Below are positions 5,553-8,301 of a DNA stretch of 8,301 nucleotides, in pieces. The stretch is taken from the NCBI GenBank assembly GCA_004552515.1, contig SFOF01000084.1, positions 1 through 8,301 on the forward strand. Reading direction: 5' to 3'. The DNA comes from Clostridiales bacterium (GTDB taxonomy: Bacteria > Bacillota > Clostridia > Christensenellales > Aristaeellaceae). Under the pieces are notes generated by a model. The model ran no database searches. It worked only from the letters and a program-made list of their open reading frames with translations, and was not told the DNA's origin. Each line of letters starts with the position of its first letter. Within the stretch, counting starts at the first letter, position 1. Position numbers and translations under genes: made by a program.

Positions 5553-5610
5553 GCGCGCGCCGCCGATTCGCATGGAACCGGCGGCACGCGCCTGTTTACA
5601 GGCTTGTTTT
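5553..5610. terminator. Bidirectional intrinsic terminator
   Basis: GCGCG and GCCGCCG (5553-5557, 5559-5565) pair with CGGCGGC and CGCGC (5579-5585, 5587-5591) around one C-A mismatch. On the plus strand a second small CCTG-TTTA-CAGG hairpin (5591-5602) and TTGTTTT follow. On the minus strand the large stem is followed by TTTTTG (5552-5547). It can end both the dehydrogenase operon and the met operon, which converge here. Confidence 0.85.
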
Positions 5611-5621
5611 AACCGTCCGAA

Positions 5622-5651
5622 GCCCGGCCGCCCTCAATAGAGCGACCGGGC
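5622..5651. other. Inverted repeat between convergent operons
   Basis: GCCCGG (5622-5627) pairs with CCGGGC (5646-5651), with an inner CGC/GCG helix (5629-5631/5642-5644). Neither side has a T-tract, so it may stabilise the 3' end of the met transcript rather than terminate it. Confidence 0.4.
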
Positions 5652-5675
5652 GATTTGATTTGCGGGACTTTGGAA

Positions 5676-6533
5676 TTATTCTGCGGCCTTGTCGGCGCTC
5701 TCCTCCACGGTGAACGCGGGGATCACGCCGCCGGCGTAGGCTTCATTGTTCAGCATGAAGGCATACACCTTCTGGCTGCACAGGCAGGTGCGCAGGGCCT
5801 CGACCCAATCCGCGTCCACGTCCTCCTGACGGACGACGACGTAGTTGGTGTAGGTCTTGCCGGCCTCGGAATCGGCGGCCTCGAGGAATATGGCGTCCTT
5901 GGCGGGGCTCAGGCCGGCGTCCAGGGCGAAGTTGCCGTTGATGACGGCGATGTCGACGTCCTCAAGCATGGTGGGCAGCAGGTTCGCGTCCACTTCCTTG
6001 ATGTCGAGGTTCTTGGGGTTCTCAACGACGTCCAGCACGGTCAGAGAGGAATCGACGGTCGCGTCCTCGGGCAGCTTGATCAGGCCGGCCTCCTGCAGGA
6101 GCAGCAGCGCGCGCGTCTCGTTGGAGGGATCGTTGGTCACGGCCACGACGGCGCCGTCGGCCAGGTCTTCCAGCGTCTTGGTCTTGCCGGCGTAGATGCC
6201 GTAGGGCTCATAGTGAACGCCGATCACCGGAACGAGCTTCTCGTCGTCGGACACGGTGGCGTTGTAAGCGTTCAGATAGGGCAGATGCTGGAAGTAGTTG
6301 GCGTCCAGCTGCTTGTCGGCCAGAGCCGGGTTGGGCAGCGGATACTCGGTAAAGGTAACAATCTCAAGCTTATAACCCAGAGCGGCCATGTCGTCCTGAA
6401 TCAGCTCCAGCACCTCCTGATGCGGGGAGGGCGTGGCGCCGATCACAATGGTCTTTTTCTCCTCGGCCAGAGCGCAGCTGGCGACGGAGAGCACGAGCAG
6501 AGCGGCAAGCAGCAGGGAAACGAGTTTCTTCAT
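5676..6533 (-). CDS. metQ: Methionine ABC importer substrate-binding lipoprotein MetQ
   Basis: The 285-residue protein is of the NlpA/MetQ family, which binds methionine outside the membrane and delivers it to MetNI. The N-terminus is a lipoprotein signal: two Lys, a Leu-rich core and a VASC lipobox with Cys20 as the likely lipidation site. ALA-E at 21-24 could alternatively be a signal peptidase I site. The mature domain begins IVIGATPSPHQEVLELI and has the family signature around YPLPNPALADKQLDANYFQHLPYL, then GVHYEPYGIY. The start at 6533 was chosen because AAGGAGG (6548-6542) stands 8 bases before it; the in-frame ATG at 6551 has no such site and lies upstream of it. It is the last gene of the metN-metI-metQ operon, 105 bp after metI. 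Selectivity for L- or D-methionine or a related amino acid cannot be read directly. Confidence 0.93.
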   Translation of the reverse strand: MKKLVSLLLAALLVLSVASCALAEEKKTIVIGATPSPHQEVLELIQDDMAALGYKLEIVTFTEYPLPNPALADKQLDANYFQHLPYLNAYNATVSDDEKLVPVIGVHYEPYGIYAGKTKTLEDLADGAVVAVTNDPSNETRALLLLQEAGLIKLPEDATVDSSLTVLDVVENPKNLDIKEVDANLLPTMLEDVDIAVINGNFALDAGLSPAKDAIFLEAADSEAGKTYTNYVVVRQEDVDADWVEALRTCLCSQKVYAFMLNNEAYAGGVIPAFTVEESADKAAE

Positions 6534-6638
6534 GGGGACAACCTCCTTCAATAAAATAAGGAATATATGATAAGCGGCGAGAGCTTCATGGCGAATGGAA
6601 CGTAGGCCCCCACGCGCAACGAGAACACGCTAAGAATT
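6534..6638 (-). other. 105-bp metI-metQ intergenic spacer
   Basis: The metQ ribosome binding site lies at the left edge of this spacer. The rest contains no open frame or strong hairpin. AT-rich sequence (about 6550-6575) gives TATCAT and CATATA near-matches on the minus strand, but none has a correctly spaced -35. A separate metQ promoter is possible but not supported. Confidence 0.4.
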
Positions 6639-7301
6639 TCAGCGATGGCGGTGATCCAGCGCCTTGGTGAGAACATTGCCGATCAGCTGGAACACCTGCA
6701 CCAGCACGACCAGCGCGATGGACGCGGCGTACATCACGCCGTATTCGCGGCGATTGAGGCCGTAGGTGATGGCGATCTTGCCCAGACCGTCGCCGCCGGC
6801 CGCGCCCGCCATGGCCGTGTAGGCCAGTATGGTGGTCACGCAGATGGCCGCGCCGCTGATCAGCGAGGGCAGCGCTTCGGGGAGGAGCACCTTGCGGATG
6901 ATCTGCATCGTGGTGCTGCCCATGGACTGCGCCGCCTCGATCAGGCCCGCGTCCACCTCGTTGAGCGAGGATTCGACCATGCGCGCCACGAACGGGAACG
7001 CGCTCACGAACAGCGGAAAGATGATCGACCGCGTGCCGACCGACGTGCCCATGACCACGCGCGTGACGGGGAAGAGCATGACCAGCAGTATGATGAACGG
7101 CACGGAGCGCAGGAAGTTGATCACGACGTCCAGCACCTTGTTGAACGTCGGCATCGGCCTGATGCCGCCCTTGCGGGTGATGACCAGAAGCACGCCCAGC
7201 GGCAGGCCCACCAGATAGGCCAGTATCGTGGCCGGAATGGTCATGTACAGCGTATCGACGAAGCCCTGCTGAACGAGCGCCCAGACTTTTTCAGCCGTCA
7301 T
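6639..7301 (-). CDS. metI: Methionine ABC importer permease MetI
   Basis: The 220-residue permease has five hydrophobic segments (about 20-41, 57-79, 92-109, 148-168 and 188-211). The cytoplasmic EAA loop EAAQSMGSTTMQIIRKVLLPEALP (first Glu at 122, Pro at 145) docks on MetN. Length and topology match MetI. Its start codon overlaps the metN stop by one base (TAATG), and GAGGAGG lies within the metN end, so the two are translationally coupled. All landmarks are intact. It would form a dimer with two MetN subunits in the cytoplasmic membrane. Confidence 0.93.
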   Translation of the reverse strand: MTAEKVWALVQQGFVDTLYMTIPATILAYLVGLPLGVLLVITRKGGIRPMPTFNKVLDVVINFLRSVPFIILLVMLFPVTRVVMGTSVGTRSIIFPLFVSAFPFVARMVESSLNEVDAGLIEAAQSMGSTTMQIIRKVLLPEALPSLISGAAICVTTILAYTAMAGAAGGDGLGKIAITYGLNRREYGVMYAASIALVVLVQVFQLIGNVLTKALDHRHR

Positions 7302-8293
7302 TACAGATGCACCTCCTCAGCCGTCAGCCCCATATCGCGCAGCGTGGTGATCAGCTTGCTGCGATCCTCATAGGAGGCGGGCATTTCCAGCATCATCTGG
7401 CCGTAGCGCTTGCCGGAAATCTGCTTGACGTCGGCGGAGAGTATATTGACCGCCATGCCGGTTTTGAGAATGAAGTTGGAAAGGATCGGCTCGTCAACCG
7501 ATTCGCCGTCGAACACCAGCCGGATGGCCTCTTTGTATTCGCCGCTGTCGTCCTCCTCGTCCACGATGCCGAACAGGCGGCGGCCGGCGGCGCTGCGCGT
7601 GTGCGTGAACACCTCGTCCACATCGCCCTCCTCGACGATCTTGCCGCCGTCGATGATGGTCACGCGGTTGCAGATCTGGCGAATGACCGCCATTTCGTGC
7701 GTTATGACCACCACGGTGATGCCCAGCCGGCGGTTGATGTCCTGAAGCAGCGAGAGGATCGACTGCGTGGTCATCGGGTCGAGCGCGCTGGTGGCCTCGT
7801 CGCACAAAAGCACCTCGGGATCGGAGGCCAGCGCCCGGGCAATGGCCACACGCTGCTTCTGGCCGCCGGACAGCTGCGCCGGATAGGCGTTCGCCTTGTG
7901 GGACAGCCCGACGATCTCCAGCAGCTCCTCGACGCGCTTGTTGGCCTTGGCCTTGGGCACGCCGGCGATCTCCAGCGGATAGCGGACATTGCGCGCAACG
8001 GTCTTTTGCATCAGCAGGTTGAACTGCTGGAAGATCATGCTCACGCGCTTGCGCATGGCGCGCAGGTTCTTCTCGTTCATCGCCAGGATGTCCTGCCCGT
8101 CGATGAGGATGCGGCCCTCCGTCGGGGTGTCCAGGCGGTTGATGCAGCGGATCAGCGTGGATTTGCCCGCGCCGCTCATGCCGATGATGCCGTGAATATC
8201 GCCCTTGCGAATGGTCAGGCTCACGTCGTCCAGCGCCGCGACGGCGGAAGCGCCGCTGCCATACACCTTCTTGAGGTGCTCTATGCAGATCAT
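7301..8293 (-). CDS. metN: Methionine ABC importer ATPase MetN
   Basis: The 330-residue ATPase has Walker A GMSGAGKST (38-46), Q-loop Gln89-Gln90, signature LSGGQKQR (141-148), Walker B LLCDE (162-166) and the switch His199. The C-terminal NIL/ACT-like domain, from about 255, is typical of MetN and binds methionine for transinhibition. Hydrolysis powers import by MetI with MetQ. The start at 8293 fits the family N-terminus (MICIEHLKKVYG). Only 8 bases upstream are in the window, so the ribosome binding site, promoter and any S-box or other methionine-responsive leader are out of view. The frame is open to the edge. Confidence 0.93.
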   Translation of the reverse strand: MICIEHLKKVYGSGASAVAALDDVSLTIRKGDIHGIIGMSGAGKSTLIRCINRLDTPTEGRILIDGQDILAMNEKNLRAMRKRVSMIFQQFNLLMQKTVARNVRYPLEIAGVPKAKANKRVEELLEIVGLSHKANAYPAQLSGGQKQRVAIARALASDPEVLLCDEATSALDPMTTQSILSLLQDINRRLGITVVVITHEMAVIRQICNRVTIIDGGKIVEEGDVDEVFTHTRSAAGRRLFGIVDEEDDSGEYKEAIRLVFDGESVDEPILSNFILKTGMAVNILSADVKQISGKRYGQMMLEMPASYEDRSKLITTLRDMGLTAEEVHL

Positions 8294-8301
8294 GGGATTG
8301 T

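Noticed and set aside
4863..5573. Minus-strand open frame opposite the dehydrogenase
   Set aside because: It is antisense to an intact Gfo/Idh/MocA gene with conserved motifs, crosses the bidirectional terminator and lacks family resemblance.
5655..6554. Plus-strand open frame opposite metQ (299 codons)
   Set aside because: It is antisense to intact metQ. The Gly/Val/Leu/Gln-rich translation is a by-product of MetQ codon use.

Overview
The window looks like a chromosomal segment from a GC-rich, anaerobic, Firmicutes-type bacterium, probably a gut clostridium; this is an inference. The support is consensus sigma-A promoters with exact TATAAT boxes, strong AGGAGG ribosome binding sites, U-tract intrinsic terminators, a transcription-terminating riboswitch, a Gram-positive-style MetQ lipoprotein and a sodium-pump decarboxylase subunit. 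No insertion sequence, CRISPR array, tRNA or rRNA is visible.

Layout. (1) Positions 1-566 hold no protein gene but are dense in RNA signals. A minus-strand promoter (209-238) faces left into a structured stretch ending in a terminator-like hairpin (41-76), so a roughly 160-nt RNA is possible. A plus-strand promoter (310-338) faces right into a leader that I read as a yybP-ykoY manganese riboswitch (397-486). The 3' strand of its P1 helix lies inside a 17-bp perfect terminator stem (476-525). (2) 567-1828 encodes an OadB-like sodium-pump decarboxylase beta subunit and a 44-residue single-pass membrane protein resembling the membrane part of OadG, followed by a terminator. (3) 1884-5610 is a carbohydrate cassette: a five-bladed beta-propeller (GH43/GH117-like) protein with its own promoter; a convergent AraC-type regulator; and, divergent from the regulator, a ThuA-like protein plus a Gfo/Idh/MocA dehydrogenase. 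The last two resemble the thuA-thuB pair of keto-sugar metabolism. (4) 5676-8293, on the minus strand, is a complete methionine ABC importer in the order metN-metI-metQ.

How the parts fit. The riboswitch geometry predicts that Mn2+ binding favours P1, blocks the terminator and turns on the OadB-like gene and its small partner. No carboxyltransferase (alpha) or biotin-carrier gene accompanies them here. An orphan decarboxylase beta subunit under a Mn2+ switch is the most unusual arrangement in the window. The AraC regulator plausibly responds to a sugar or glycoside and controls the divergent thuA-like operon, and perhaps the propeller gene. The met operon is conventional; its own control region lies to the right of the window.
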